This document shows, piece by piece, positions 31,441 to 43,225 of a stretch of DNA of 64,000 bases. The notes under the pieces were generated by a model. That model saw nothing but the letters and a program-made list of their open reading frames with translations. It was not told the DNA's origin and searched no databases. Position 1 is the stretch's first letter, and every line of letters starts with the position of its first letter. The stretch comes from Pieris napi (lineage: Eukaryota > Arthropoda > Insecta > Lepidoptera > Pieridae): NCBI RefSeq assembly GCF_905475465.1, contig NC_062235.1, forward strand, positions 3,730,001 to 3,794,000. The letters are read 5' to 3'. The translations under genes and the position numbers were made by a program.

Positions 31441-32675
31441 GGTATGTGGTGTGTTGTTATGTTTTGTAAACTTATAATATCATTAAACTGTATAGTAAAA
31501 GCATAACTATATAATTTAATACACAATTATTATATTTATGTTCAGGCTTTACACATGCACTTTGAATATTTTTAAATCTAAATATTTAGTTACCAATACA
31601 GTTAGACGAATTTTCGTCGCTTATTGTACGTATTTCATATGTTCTTAGAAATAAATGTCGATTTAGACGTATTTGTTAAGATTTTTTTTATTCAATAAAA
31701 ATTGATCTAACGCTAGTGTCCACACTAGCGACCCTGTGTTGTGTATGTGTGTATTATTCCGTGGTACATGGTGCAAGTTTAAAACAATTTTTATGGGTAA
31801 AAGTAGTTAGTGTTCGTTACTGAATAATGAAGTTATTCCATAATAGCCGTTATATTATAAATAAGAAATACGAGAGTTATAAATGTACACCTTTTATATT
31901 GTGAATACAGACCCCTCCCTGAGTTTTATGAAAGACTATTATTACACAAATAGCTTAATGCTTTGAACGATTTAAAGGAGCAGATTCTTTGAATTATATT
32001 GTTAGTTTTATTTTAACTGCTTATACGTACACTACTATGTATAATGTGCGCTATATACGTTCATTATACATAGTATGACTCGTATTTCAAACTTATACAT
32101 AACGAATTACTACTTAATTTTAACTTTGTGTATCTTCCCACAATTTGCCCTTCTCAATCTATAAATATTTATTATTTCACCGGGAATCGAATACAGAATC
32201 ACCTGGTAATACACAAGCAACTAAGCTACAAGGGCAGCATATTGATCGACAGTCTTATTCATCAAACTTCCTCGCTTGTAACTTTTTATTTCTTTGTACC
32301 ATGTTTCATTGGTTGGAAATTCAACTTTCGCGGCTGTACTTAAAATATATTCAGCATCTTTAAAAAAATATTTGTCTATGGGGTAGCATATACATATATC
32401 TATGTGTAAGTAATAATAATAAAAAGTTCATGCTCCACTACACATTAATAGTATCTTGTTTACCAAGGAAGAGCTCCGCTATGAATTGTAGGTGGAGTGA
32501 GGGGTACAAAATTCATCGCAAGAGTAAAATAGTGTCAGTCCCGAGTTGGTCACTTTAGTTTTCACGATCTCTATGAAATATAAGTGTAACTCATGCAGTA
32601 GAATTACGTTTTCTTTTTTAATTATCACTGCTTGAGGCAAACATTTTTATGATTCAAAATCCGAATTTGTTCAAA
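31441..32675. other. Unassigned AT-rich region (possible first intron)
   Basis: No repeat termini or exons recognised. Confidence 0.3.
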
Positions 32676-32933
32676 TTTTTTTTTAATGGCTCTGGCACAT
32701 TTTGTGCATTAGCCAGCGTCAAGTATAGGATTTTTTATAATTCGTGCTTGTCTTTAGAAATTCGACCGTGTCCTCCATGTACGGTTTAAGTCACTCGCCC
32801 GGTACCGCACAACCCTCCCAAAGGCTGAGAACAAATTTAAATTAAATTAAAACTTGCCCTATAACCGGGAATCGAACCCGGTACCCCTCACCTAGCTGCC
32901 ACTTAATAAGACCGCTAGGCTATGAGGCCCCCT
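32676..32933 (-). mobile_element. tRNA-derived SINE (family A), full length
   Basis: In minus orientation: GGGGGCCTCATAGCCTAGCG head, B-box complement GGGAATCGAACCCGG (about 32869-32883), CTAAAGACAAGCACG, GACGCTGGCTAATGCAC, CAGAGCC and an A tail (T run 32677-32686). The head resembles a leucine- or serine-type tRNA but the body is unrelated, so it is a SINE. Confidence 0.85.
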
Positions 32934-33364
32934 CAAATAATGTTACCCTTTTTCAAAGATTTACTTTTACAGAACTTCTTTGTTTTAAATATAGCCTGTG
33001 TGTTTTGACGGCCAGTAACGTGTTCACGATGTCCTTGACGGATCTTTTTGGTGATTGAACTATTTACAAACAATATCCAAATTCTAAATTCAAATATCTT
33101 TTAATCTCAAAGGATAAAATATATGTATAGTCCTTGTTTGCAGAAAGCCAACTAGGTCTATTTGAATAATAGTGATTAAAAAGTTAATTAGTAGAATATG
33201 ATGTCGGATGGTTGATTCTGTCCCCATGATCGCCTTACTAGTATATAAAATGTTAACCCAAATCATAATAATACAGGAGGGATACTCTTTTTGAGTCCTA
33301 GAGTTCAGCATTTATTTCTTTATAAGCAATGTATATAAAGCTTTTTGTGTTTGATAACATTTCA
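32934..33364. other. Unassigned spacer
   Basis: Nothing recognised. Confidence 0.3.
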
Positions 33365-33427
33365 AAGTCAGAGGTCGTCACAACCTTAGACTAGAGTTCA
33401 TCCGCTTAACCACTAAGCTAGCACTAC
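33365..33427 (-). mobile_element. Family B SINE head fragment
   Basis: GAGGTCGTCACAACC...CCACTAAGCTAGCACTAC is a diverged antisense SINE head. Confidence 0.4.
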
Positions 33428-33737
33428 TTTTATGAGTAAATACTTCTCATAATAGTTACAAAGATATTCTAAGATCTCATATAAACTCTGCAGTTCCAGT
33501 AAACAATTTCATCTTATATAAACTCGGTGTAATTTATGTTGTTTCTTCACCGCATCAAGATCCGTTTCATTGAAAATCAAAAGTGTATTTATTTTGTGAA
33601 GTAATTATTTACCAATGATCTCACTAAAACAATTAATACAAATGATTGAGTTTATATACTGTCTTTATATAAATGCTTAATGTTTATTAAATAGATCTTA
33701 CTCATTTGTTTTTGTCTCCTTTTCACGGTTACAAGAG

Positions 33738-33850
33738 CAGCCCTGCGATTCTGTAACTCACCGCTGTGTGAGTTCGAAAAGTGAGTTACAGAATCGCAGG
33801 GCAGTGTTGGCCTAGTGACTAGTATATGCGCCTCTCAATTTCTCTGATTG
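33738..33850 (+). mobile_element. Family B SINE head split by a MITE
   Basis: AGAGCAG is followed by the 61-bp MITE, then CAGTGTTGGCCTAGTGACTA continues the SINE head. The 3' part is diverged or absent. Confidence 0.6.
33741..33801. mobile_element. 61-bp CAG-flanked MITE
   Basis: A hairpin with a perfect 21-bp stem: CCCTGCGATTCTGTAACTCA plus C at 33741-33761, and its complement at 33781-33801, joined by a 19-base loop. CAG flanks both sides (33738-33740, 33802-33804), consistent with a 3-bp target duplication inside the SINE head. Confidence 0.85.
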
Positions 33851-34345
33851 AATCAAATCAAATCAAAAATCATCTTTTCATGTAGATAACACAATGTACA
33901 CTTATGAACGTCAAAAAAAAAAATACATTAAATGCTTCTAATATTACATTTACTGCCAATACTTAAATCAAGGGCGTAGAACGGAAAAGAAGAACTGGAA
34001 ATAAACTCTCCGCCACTCTTTTTAATCGCCAAGTTTTTGTTTTACACAACGTTTGTAAGGAGCTGCAACCATTACACCATGTTCCACATGACATCTTAAG
34101 TAATAAAGAATAATAAAATAAATTAAAAACAAAGTGTTGTCCTCTATCAGCAGGAGGCATGGTGAAATAGCAGCACGCACTTACATTCTCGTTACAGTCT
34201 AAACAACTAACATCACCGCATACACGAATCCAAGTACGACCAGTCACCACAAGTAGCACTCGTTCACGAGTATGACGCATGGCCAGCCATCTTCCCCCTC
34301 GCCATATTTTAGGAAGAGAGACAACCCGACGCATGGACGCCGCCA
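33851..34345 (-). mobile_element. LINE 3' UTR (same family as 11259-11860), antisense
   Basis: In minus orientation: CTTGGCGATTAAAAAGAGTG, GGCGGAGAGTTT, TCCGTTCTACGCCCTTGAT, TTGACGTTCATAAGTGTACA and a GATTTGATTTG tail. A 127-codon minus-strand frame inside it is UTR-derived and not a gene. Confidence 0.7.
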
Positions 34346-34470
34346 CGCTTACTTGATTTGAGAACTGGCAGTAAATGCAAAATTTAAAGTTTTAATGTAT
34401 ATTTCTTTTTTGACGTTCATAAATGTACATTGTGTTACCTTTATGAATTAATGAATTTCAGTGAGTGATT
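34346..34470 (+). mobile_element. LINE 3' UTR end, sense, inverted to its neighbour
   Basis: GAGAACTGGCAGTAAATGCA, TTTTGACGTTCATAAATGTA and CATTGTGTTACCTTTATGAA repeat the UTR end of the preceding feature in the opposite direction. Confidence 0.65.
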
Positions 34471-34473
34471 GAT

Positions 34474-34941
34474 TGAATGGATTTATCTTTCCGTGTGCGC
34501 GTTTAACACTACCTTGGGGGCTTCATAGCCTAGCAGTCTTATTAAGTGGCAGCTAGGTGAGGGGTACCAGGTTCGATTCCCGGTTCGAGGGCAAGTTTTA
34601 ATTTAATTTAAAATTTGTTCTCGGCCTTTGGGAAGGTTGTGCGATACCGGGCGAGTACTTAAACCGTACATGGAGGACACGGTCGAATTTCTAAAGGCAA
34701 GCACGAATTATAAAAAAAACTTATACTTGACGCTGGCTAATGCACAAACCGTGCCAGAGCCATAAAAAAAATACACTACCTTGTACGGTGAAGGAGACAT
34801 CTTGGGGAAACTTGTTACATGCCTTTTACCTAAATATCAACTGCGTATTGGGCACAGAAGGCTGATCATCTTACCAATTAAGAAAGATAAGTTGCGAGAC
34901 AAATACAGAAATCTGAGGCCTAGGTGTTGTAGCGCCACTGT
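34474..34941 (+). mobile_element. Family B SINE body interrupted by a family A SINE
   Basis: CTTTCCGTGTGCGCGTTTAA continues after the insertion as TGTACGGTGAAGGAGACATC, then CAAATACAGAAATCTGAGGC and GTTGTAGCGCCACTG. Confidence 0.8.
34516..34772 (+). mobile_element. Family A SINE with exact 10-bp target duplication
   Basis: GGGGGCTTCATAGCCTAGCA head, B box GGTTCGATTCCCGG, end GTGCCAGAGCC plus A tail. ACACTACCTT is present on both sides (34506-34515 and 34773-34782), proving insertion into the family B SINE. Confidence 0.9.
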
Positions 34942-37003
34942 GTCTAATCTCGGTTAGAAGGGAAGTTATTTATTTCTCTTTTATTCTCCATTCTTATAAA
35001 CATTAAAACATAATTAATACATACTTTTATATTAAACTGGATTGCATTTAGACAAACATAAAACTGTTACGTAATATCAAAGTGAAATGTGATATTGTGC
35101 AATATAGCATTTCTTTCAAGATGAGGTTGGCTCACGTTCAATGCTATTTCATATAAAAATCAATTCACGGTTATTAACAAGGGTTTAAATGTTGACGAAG
35201 TTATTAAATTGGTGTTAATAATACATTTATAAGAAGAACTTTACACGGCCCTAGTAGTCTTTGAATTATCTGTAATGATGTAATGTAGCAAACAACTAAC
35301 AATGTAACGAAAATCTCAAAAACTATTGGACTGATTTCAAAGTATTTATATAAAATATAATTTTCAAAAAAAAAAACCAGACGTATGACGCTGGACATAG
35401 AAAGTTTCTTAGTCACCCTCTGATCAGCTATCCTCTTCTGTCAATTTGACTTAATAAAAAGAAAACCAAAATATCATTTATTCATATAGGTAACACTATG
35501 TACACTTATGAACAACATTGTAATTAACTTAATTATTTTAATTCAATATGTATGAGGTATATAATTTATGAGTAAACTGTATTGTTGAGGATAATTTTAA
35601 AAAAAATCCTTCCTATGGTTTGTCGATCGAATGTTTATGGCATTGGTATAAACCACAGAAGAGTACCAGTAAATCATACCTATTGTCACTAACACTTTGG
35701 AGAGGTTGTAAGGCTATATATAGGATGTAATAATAAATTATCCGCTGGGGTTGTCGTCTTCGGCCGTTTTTTTCTTTTTTAGATCACTATTTTAATAGAA
35801 TACACTTTCATAGAATTGTTAGAATCTGCGTTTATGTCTTGTGAACAAAGTCTTCCAAAGAGTTAATGGTTACTTATGTTTTTAGTATAGAGTTCAATTT
35901 ATTTATTTATACGTACTATACTAACGTGTGTGCATAAAATTTAAAAGAAAATATGACATCACAAATTTTACACACATACACATCAATTATATTAGAACAT
36001 AAGTAGGCTAACCAAGGGATAATTAAACAAGAAAAAGCAAAAAAAAAATTAAAAACTAAAGAGAAACTTAAACCTCATTAATAGCATGATAAAAAAAGTT
36101 ACGGTAAGTAGGAAGATCGTTGGAAAATATATTAATATTATCGTCAATGTTAGTAATTAAATTGTAAGAGCGAGCCTATTCACTGGATATTAAAAGTAGC
36201 AAATAAGCGAGTCGTAGGTACGTATAGAATACTTTTAGTTCTAGTAACTCTAGGATTACAAAAAAACTAACATTTAGCAAGATGGTAGGTAATTTAGCAG
36301 TATAAGAATTATAGTTAAATTTTTTATACCAATAAATAAGGTTAATGACGTCATGTCGGAGTTTTATTGTTTCCATCTTGAATAGTCCAAACGAGCTTCG
36401 TACTTTAGCAATAGACCACGAACGTGTATACGATTGCAAAAATAAGTTAATGAAGATCGAAAAAATATTCTTTGGCGATTTTTAAGTCGGTTAAAAGCTG
36501 CTTCCATCAATAATATCAAATTATAATTAAATCTTGACTGTAGGACATTTACTAATAAAAGCTTCCAAATATTTTAGGCGTTTAGATTATTCTTAAAACA
36601 AATTTCACCGCGTGAATTATGATGTAGGGGGTATAATGAAGACGTGTTTATGTATAAATACCCATTTGCCCGGAAAAATTCGAGGGAAGTTCTCGTCGGG
36701 AATAAATATTTTGTGACATATTTACACCTACAACAGCTTTGGCAAGGAATAAGGTAAAGTAATTTCGGAATTACATTCAAATTATAGATTGCAAATAAAA
36801 TAATGAAATATTTTGTATTACGAGTATATTGGAGTCAGTGCTAGATAAGTTATTGTTATGTTTTCCTTTAACCACACATATAGCGTAATATGTTATACAA
36901 TAAAATAATGTATTATTTAATAAGAAAATTTTAAATGGTGAAAACTATGAATTTATTGTTACTGATGTCTAAAAAGTCAAAATCATTCAGTTAGGTAAAC
37001 AAT
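34942..37003. other. Spacer with a LINE tail and unassigned repeat-like DNA
   Basis: 35450-35520 (ATATCATTTATTCATATAGG, GTACACTTATGAAC) is an antisense LINE tail. 35900-36780 has the feel of an old non-coding repeat, but no termini were found. The short minus-strand frames in it lack domains. Confidence 0.35.
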
Positions 37004-37890
37004 ATACACTTATGAACGTCAATAAACAAATACATATTAAATGCTAAAAGGTCGATTCACACATATCAGTGAACCCACAGTTCCGGCACAGTACCGCATC
37101 AGTTCAGTATCAGTGATACAGTATTGCGTCAGTCATTCAATTCACACATATCAGTATTCAGTTTACGGAGCTTCAGTGAAAACGTGTCTGTCGTCAAGTA
37201 ACGTGATTATGGCTCTGTTCAATACTACGGAGCTAGCAATGATAGCTGTTGCTTTAGACGAAGAAGAAGAGCAGCATCAAGGAAAAAAAAAGAAAATGGA
37301 TGCATAAAGCATGGCAATTAAGAAATACGGAAGGAGAATTCATCACATTATACAAAGAATTAGTTAAAGATGAAAGAAAATATTTTAAAATGTCAAAGAG
37401 CTGCTTCAATATGCATCTGCAATAAACAAAATGTAACAAATAATAACGCGGCATCAGTGATCTGACAAAAATATCGTTGTCAACGAATTCGTCCGTGATT
37501 GCCGGTGTCGGCACTGACACTGAGAGCACTGTGTCGTCACTGACACTGACAAGTGGGGATGTATGAAAGAATATTTCGCACTGTACCGGTACTGTGCCGG
37601 AACTGTGGGCTCACTGATATACGTGTGAATCGACCTTAATGCTTCTAATTTTACATTTACTGCCAGTTCTCAATTCAAGGGCGTAGAACGGACGAGAACA
37701 ATTATCAATAAACTCTTTGCCTCTCTTTTTAATCGTTAAGTTTTTTGTTTTACAAATGTTTGTAAGGAGCTGCAACCATTACAATATGTTCCACATGACA
37801 TCTTTAATAGTTAATTAATAAAAAAAACAAAGATTTGTCCTTTATCATCAGTAGGCATGGTGAAATAGGAGCACGCACTTACATTCTCGT
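37004..37890 (-). mobile_element. LINE 3' UTR, antisense, split by a Harbinger element
   Basis: ACACTTATGAACGTCAATAA...ATTAAATGC stops at about 37047. The same UTR resumes at 37638 (AATGCTTCTAATTTTACATT, AAGGGCGTAGAACGG). The uninterrupted order is seen at 33895-34060. Confidence 0.8.
37048..37637 (+). mobile_element. PIF/Harbinger-derived element with transposase N-terminus remnant
   Basis: TIRs of about 50 bp: AAGGTCGATTCACACATATC, AGTGAACCCACAG, CCGGCACAGTACCG at the left, inverted at the right (CGGTACTGTGCCGGAACTGT ... GTGTGAATCGACCTT). The interior codes LFNTTELAMIAVALDEEEE and KKKK, then after a frameshift HKAWQLRNTEGEFITLYKEL, VKDERKYFKMSKSCFNM and a stop. This is the acidic-basic leader and LxxEL...YFxMSxxxF block of Harbinger transposases. 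The DDE core is deleted. Confidence 0.8.
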
Positions 37891-38721
37891 GGGAACAACA
37901 CGCAATGTTTGTGTCTGTTCTTTCCTTTCCCCTTATTTTATTTATACATATATAACATTATATAATGTATAATGTTTAATGCGTGTATTTTTTCTAATGT
38001 GACTTGACTTAGATTAATGAGCCCCAAATGGGGCACTGGGTAGTTCAGAAAGCCTCCATTGCGTACAGTCTTGTGCATTTTACCTCGTTCCAAGTCTTTC
38101 CGCCTCATCTACAACGTCGTCTGTTTGCAAAGGTCTTATGACGCTTTCCACTTTGTCCAAAAAAAATTCAATAAATCAATTATATTAAAGCTCTTATAAT
38201 TCAGATGTGTCTGACACGCTTTTTGTTGCTCGTAATATTTGTCAATTGTCAAGTGAGTTTCCTATTCATATATCGTATCGGTAAAAGGGTCGTTTAGAGA
38301 GATATTTGTATATAATATTTTGTTACACGTTTATTTCTGAACGAGACATGAAAGTACAAAACATTCCTTGCTATTGGAAACTAAGCGTGTTATAATACGA
38401 CGATCAAACAAAATTCTAGTATCAAGAGATGTCGAATGTTTGTCGATATTAAATTTGTCAGTACGATATTTCTATTTGAATTCTATTTTTAGGCATATTA
38501 AAATTATCGTAAAAGGTTTTGTTCTTGCAAAGTAAATGTAACATTTACAAATGTATAAAATATACTATTATTAAAAATCGACTTCAAAAGGAGCAGCTGA
38601 GTTTTGTGTCAATTGAATACGATGAGAATTAGCAATTAACTATACGAATAAAAAATAGCGGCCCTACAACCCTTGACTAAGGACTAATTCACATTTGTGT
38701 AATTTTTATGTATATACACAA
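37891..38721. other. Unassigned AT-rich spacer
   Basis: Nothing recognised. Confidence 0.3.
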
Positions 38722-39105
38722 CTAGCTGTTTCCCGCCCGCTTTGCTGGGCGAATTAAAAAAGGAAATAAATAAAATTTTATGTTTCATTATTTTTATTTT
38801 TTTTTCATATTTTTATTATTCTTCTTTGTAACTTCCCGCTAAGAAAATTGAAAATTTTCGAAAATCGAGTTTTTAACAGATGTTGACGGTTCGAGGTTCT
38901 AGGAAGCCTCCCCGAATGTTTCCGCGATGAAGTCCGTATGTATAAATTTTCATAAAAGTAAAACAGCAATAAAAAAATGGAATTTAAAAAATGAATAGCC
39001 ATAAACCATCTAGGAAAAATTTCGCATCGAATGGCAGTAGTTTAATGTCGATACAATCAGTGGTTTAGGCGTGAAGGAGCCTCAAACGAAGACCATCTTT
39101 CTTAA
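38722..39105 (-). mobile_element. Helitron (third subfamily), antisense, 5' end degraded
   Basis: It begins A|CTAGCTGTTTCCCGCCCGCT, the complement of the 3' hairpin and CTAG end. The body TTTTAACAGATGTTGACG and AGCCTCAAACGAAGACCAT match 39696-40058. Confidence 0.75.
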
Positions 39106-39695
39106 AAAAAATGCGCAGTTCATACCGTTTACAAAATGGTATAATACATCATTTTATCTAATACCACTACGAAGTTATTGCTATTGAAATGCAAAAAGAG
39201 TAAATACGATTTAAGACAGAAAATTGTAAAATGATATTTTATCTTGTCTTAAACGGTAACATTGACAATAGCGTTCCAAAAAAGGGTCCCTTTTAAATAG
39301 CTGGCCACTTACGTTTTCATACTTTTTTTTTACATGAAACACTCTCAAACTATGCCAAAATTATTTTTTTATCAAATTTCATGTCAAAAACTCAAGTTCT
39401 TATTTTGTTTTTGAAAAAAGTATCATAGATACTTATATTATTTAATGTATTTCTAGTAGTATAGTTTATCAGGTATAAGATGACACCAAAAACGCCACAA
39501 ATTTCATTACTTTGTGGCCGTTGTGCACATGAATGTGAAGTAAAGTAAAAATAACGTATGTTTTTCTAAAAAAAAACATATTTTGGGTATCACTTGGAAA
39601 TTTTTTTTTTGATATTTTTTTCTGAGCGCTGGAGAGCTGTTCCGTGCGGGGTTCAAGGATTATCCATTCTTTCTGGGACACCCTGTATATATAGA
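39106..39695. other. Spacer between two Helitrons; TIR-like end at about 39600-39690
   Basis: ATTCTTTCTGGGACACCCTG (complement CAGGGTGTCCCAGAAAGAAT) resembles a common insect TIR, but its partner was not found. The 99-codon minus-strand frame spanning it is chance. Confidence 0.35.
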
Positions 39696-40058
39696 CTAGC
39701 CGTTTCGCGCCCGCTTTGCTGGACGAATTAAAATAAATTTTATGTTTCATTATTTTATTTTTTTTCATATTTTTATTATTCTTCTTTTTAACTTCCCGCT
39801 AAGAAAATTGAAATATTTCGAAAATCGAGTTTTTAACAGATGTTGACGTTTTGCGGTTCTAGGAAGCCTCTTTTGTTTTTATTAGCGGGAAAAATTTTCA
39901 TAAAAGTAAAACAGAAATAAAAAAATGAAGGAACGTTGGAATTTAAACCATCTAGGAAAAATTTCGCATCGAATGGTGGTAGTTTCATGTCGATACGATC
40001 AGTGGTTTAGGCGTGATTGAGCCTCAAACGAAGACCATTTTCATTATATATATATAGA
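39696..40058 (-). mobile_element. Helitron (third subfamily), antisense, complete
   Basis: The complement starts TCTATATATATATAATGAAA and ends GAAACGGCTAG|T. It shares CTAAGAAAATTGAAA and GCCTCAAACGAAGACCATTT with 38722-39105. Confidence 0.8.
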
Positions 40059-41389
40059 TTATACATTTAAGTAGCCGTGTGTATTTGAAGCTTGCCATCG
40101 TTTTCAGAGTGTAAAACGTGCTGGGACTCGACACCATATTATATTAAAGTTAATATATATGCTGTCTGTATGTGATCATAATAAGATCAAGTAAGTAACG
40201 TCCACAGCCCGGGTGTGAGCCCAGAACCTCAGGTTTGAGAGTCGCGCTCTAGGCTTTGGGCTAACACTGCTATTCTGCTGTCTCGTAGTACAATATTCAA
40301 AATTCTTAAAAAAGAAACAAAAATATTGTTTAATAAAAAAATAAAATAAATTTCAAACCAACACCTTGCCTTTTTAATAGCAAAAATCTAAAAATTACAT
40401 TGTCGAGCCACGTAACAAAATAATGTGAAGCTATAAGAATGATATTCAAATAAACTCTTTGAAGCGAATAAACTCAATAGAATATTTTCCAAGCCAATTC
40501 TTCGTAAACAAGTGTACGAGACAGTTTACCGAGGATTCTGTTTCAAGGATTATTAATTTATTATATTCCTTTAATGATGGCCTGCCATTGATTTACTGAC
40601 AATTGCTGAAAGTATTATTTAAAAATGGTAGATGTGACAGTGTGACGGATGAATTTAAATTTTGTGTGATTAAATCTGAAATTATAATTTTACCAAATTT
40701 TCTGGTAGTTTTGAGAATTAGTACTTTGAATTATTATATATATATAATATTGTCGCTTGTTCGATTGGATATATGTTGCATGATGCAATGCATCGTCCCA
40801 GTTTCTTGACAATATGTTTCTTTCGTTTAACCTACCCTTTCTCGTTAAACCCCATAAAAGGCACATCAAAATTTAAAAACAAAAATATCCATAAAAATAC
40901 CAAGTGTCTTTAATGCTCTGCGAATCAATAAACATCTATCTATCTAATGATTCTTTCTATTCTTTTTTATAGACAACAAATTATGTTTATAATTATTACC
41001 CAAAATTCACTCACCTGGTTACTTTAGTAGTATTAGTAATAATAACTGCAAAATAAGTTCGGTTCGCCGGATTAAAATGTGAAAATAATCCTGTTGTTAC
41101 ATCCCATAATGTCACCCAAGTTTAATAAAGTTGATGAAAATGTTAATCAGTTATCATATTCTTTATTCACTATTGATATATCGCGTCATTGCGGCCAGAA
41201 GCGTGACAATAAAAATTCGTGTTGCGCTTAACGACATTGCAACTCAATAGTACTCGAGTCGTTTTCAATTAATAAAATGCAAATTTATATTTTTAATGAT
41301 TTGTTATAAAATAATTCTTAAGAGATTTTAACTACATTATATAGGTTGTATATATATAGCAACAGCGTTACTTTCAGATGCCATTTTTT
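40059..41389. other. Spacer with a SINE scrap
   Basis: 40203-40272 (CCGGGTGTGAGCCCAGAACC, TGAGAGTCGCGCTCTAGG) is an antisense family B SINE head. 40925-40950 holds a CTAT repeat. The rest is unassigned. Confidence 0.4.
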
Positions 41390-41700
41390 TTAATTGAGGG
41401 CGGGCTCATCTGATGTTATGTGATACCCGCCGCCCGTGGACGCTCACATTTCCAAGCTCGCAAGTGCACGGCCTTTTAATTGGTACGCTCCTTTCTTGAA
41501 AAACCCAAGTTGAATTGGTTCGGAAATACTTCAGCGGTCAGCTGGTTCCTCAGTGCTACGTGACAAAAACTGCTTTAAAAAAAGGCTCAGAAATGGTTTT
41601 AATCCAGCTCGTCTGAACACTCATGAGAGTAAATGCGGTAGAAGGTGCAAAGAGGCCCCACGTCTCTACGCAACGCCAAGGTTGATAGCCGCTCGGAATA
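41390..41700 (-). pseudogene. LINE 3'-end fragment (family L)
   Basis: Antisense. GGCGGGCTCATCTGATGTTA, CGCCGCCCGTGGACGCTCAC, TTGAATTGGTTCGGAAATAC, TTCAGCGGTCAGCTGGTTCC. Frame broken. Confidence 0.75.
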
Positions 41701-41939
41701 ACTTTAAAATTAATAATAAATCCTTTATTTGCCATGATAGTGGTACATAATACAAAAATCGAACAACAAGAAAACTGTTACAAGTCAAGTCACAAATCAA
41801 ATTAAATATGGATTCCGATGGAATTAATTACCAATTGAAAGAAAAGGTAAAAAAAATGAGAAGAATGGTAAAATGAGAAAGAGGGTTTCCCTTCTTTACT
41901 GTTTTTTTTTAATTTTTGTTCTAGATAATATTTTTTTAT
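41701..41939. other. Unassigned AT-rich spacer
   Basis: Nothing recognised beyond an A/T-rich, possibly LINE-tail-like start. Confidence 0.3.
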
Positions 41940-42062
41940 AGAAAAGAGATTTTCTCCCTAAATGGGTCTGAGGCTTACCTGTTGTTTAGTGATACCTCTG
42001 CGCTTGGACACTTTCAATACCAGAGGATTCGCAAGTTCGTTGCCGGCCTTTTAAGAATGGAA
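41940..42062 (-). pseudogene. LINE 3'-end fragment (family L)
   Basis: Antisense. GTCTGAGGCTTACCTGTTGT, GATACCTCTGCGCTTGGACA, GTTGCCGGCCTTTTAAGAAT. Confidence 0.65.
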
Positions 42063-43067
42063 TGTATACGTAGTATATGTGAAAACAGTGCGAAAGTTTA
42101 CAATTTCTCTGAACCAAGACTTGAAATGTAGATGTAACATCTTTATGAATGTTTTTGAAAAGATTTTCAGTCGCAATAATAAAATTGTAGTATGTGAGCT
42201 CCAAGGCCAAAATCTTTTACACAATATGAAATATTTGCTCGTATTTGTGTACACATTTTTGAACAAGTGATTTGTCTGGTCTAAGTTTAGACGGCCACCA
42301 AGTTTAGAAATTACAGTGGCGATAAATATCGGATCCTAAATTGAAAATGTGCACCATCGAAAAGAGCTTTTCAATGTTCAGACTGGACGTGACCCTGTAC
42401 CTGCTCATAAGTATTTGAAAGCGCTTTTGCCGAATATTAGCTTAGACGAGGTTTGAAAAGGGTAGAAAGACCTTATTTTACCTACCTCTTTCCTATTAAG
42501 GCAAAAATAAGTGAATACTCATTTTTTTATTTCGTTCTCATTTTCGTTTATATGCAACTGCATATATTGTTTTTCAATTCGATTAGTTATTCTATCCTAA
42601 GGGTATTTTTTGTTAAAATACTAATAGGTATGAGGGGATGGGTAAAGAAAAATAGGAAAGTATAAAAACGCATTTTTATGGAAAATCTCAATGTAAATCT
42701 CAACTTATGTTAGAAGATGTTCTAGACGTGTAACATAAACATGTTTTGAATTACTTTTTTATAACCTGAATCAATTTGGATTACACAAAAATATTCATCT
42801 TTTTTAAATATGTTTGAAACCCAAATGAAGTAAGTATATTCTTGCGTGCGTCTGTTTCAGTATATTTTTTCAGACAAGCTCATATTCTTTGTATAGTTAA
42901 TATTAACAATAACAACCTGGCCTTTATTCTGCCAAGTATAAACGAAAAATATTATATATATTCATAAATACTACAGCCATCTAAATATTTTAACTTATGT
43001 CAACTTTCTTCTCTTTCAATCAAATTTCTGCAAATAGAAATAGATTACTTTAGTTTAAAATATAGTA
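42063..43067. other. Unassigned AT-rich spacer
   Basis: About 1 kb without recognisable genes or repeat ends. Confidence 0.3.
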
Positions 43068-43225
43068 ATGGTGACCCCAGAGCTGGTGTTTTCCTCGCTC
43101 AACGAATAAGTATCGCTATACTGCGAGGAAACTCTGCCAGCTTTAAAGGTACACTGCCACAGGAATCAAATTTTTAAATTTTCTTATTATGTTTTATTGT
43201 TATGTTTAGGTTTTAATAAACGATT
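43068..43225 (+). pseudogene. LINE 3'-end fragment (family R)
   Basis: GGTGACCCCAGAGCTGGTGT, TCGCTCAACGAATAAGTATC and GGTACACTGCCACAGGAATC parallel 28309-28411. Confidence 0.75.

Noticed and set aside
32860..32932. tRNA genes at SINE heads (also 5180, 6960, 21620, 34520, 58110, 63950)
   Set aside because: B boxes are present, but the cloverleaf pairing is incomplete, and each is continuous with the same tRNA-unrelated body and A-rich tail. They are SINEs.
33963..34346. 127-residue minus-strand reading frame
   Set aside because: It lies entirely in a repeated LINE 3' UTR that recurs at 37638-37890 and 11690-11860 with broken frames.
37041..37307. 88-residue frame as an independent host gene
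   Set aside because: It lies inside a Harbinger element with long TIRs, and its C-terminal half continues in another frame as a Harbinger transposase N-terminus.
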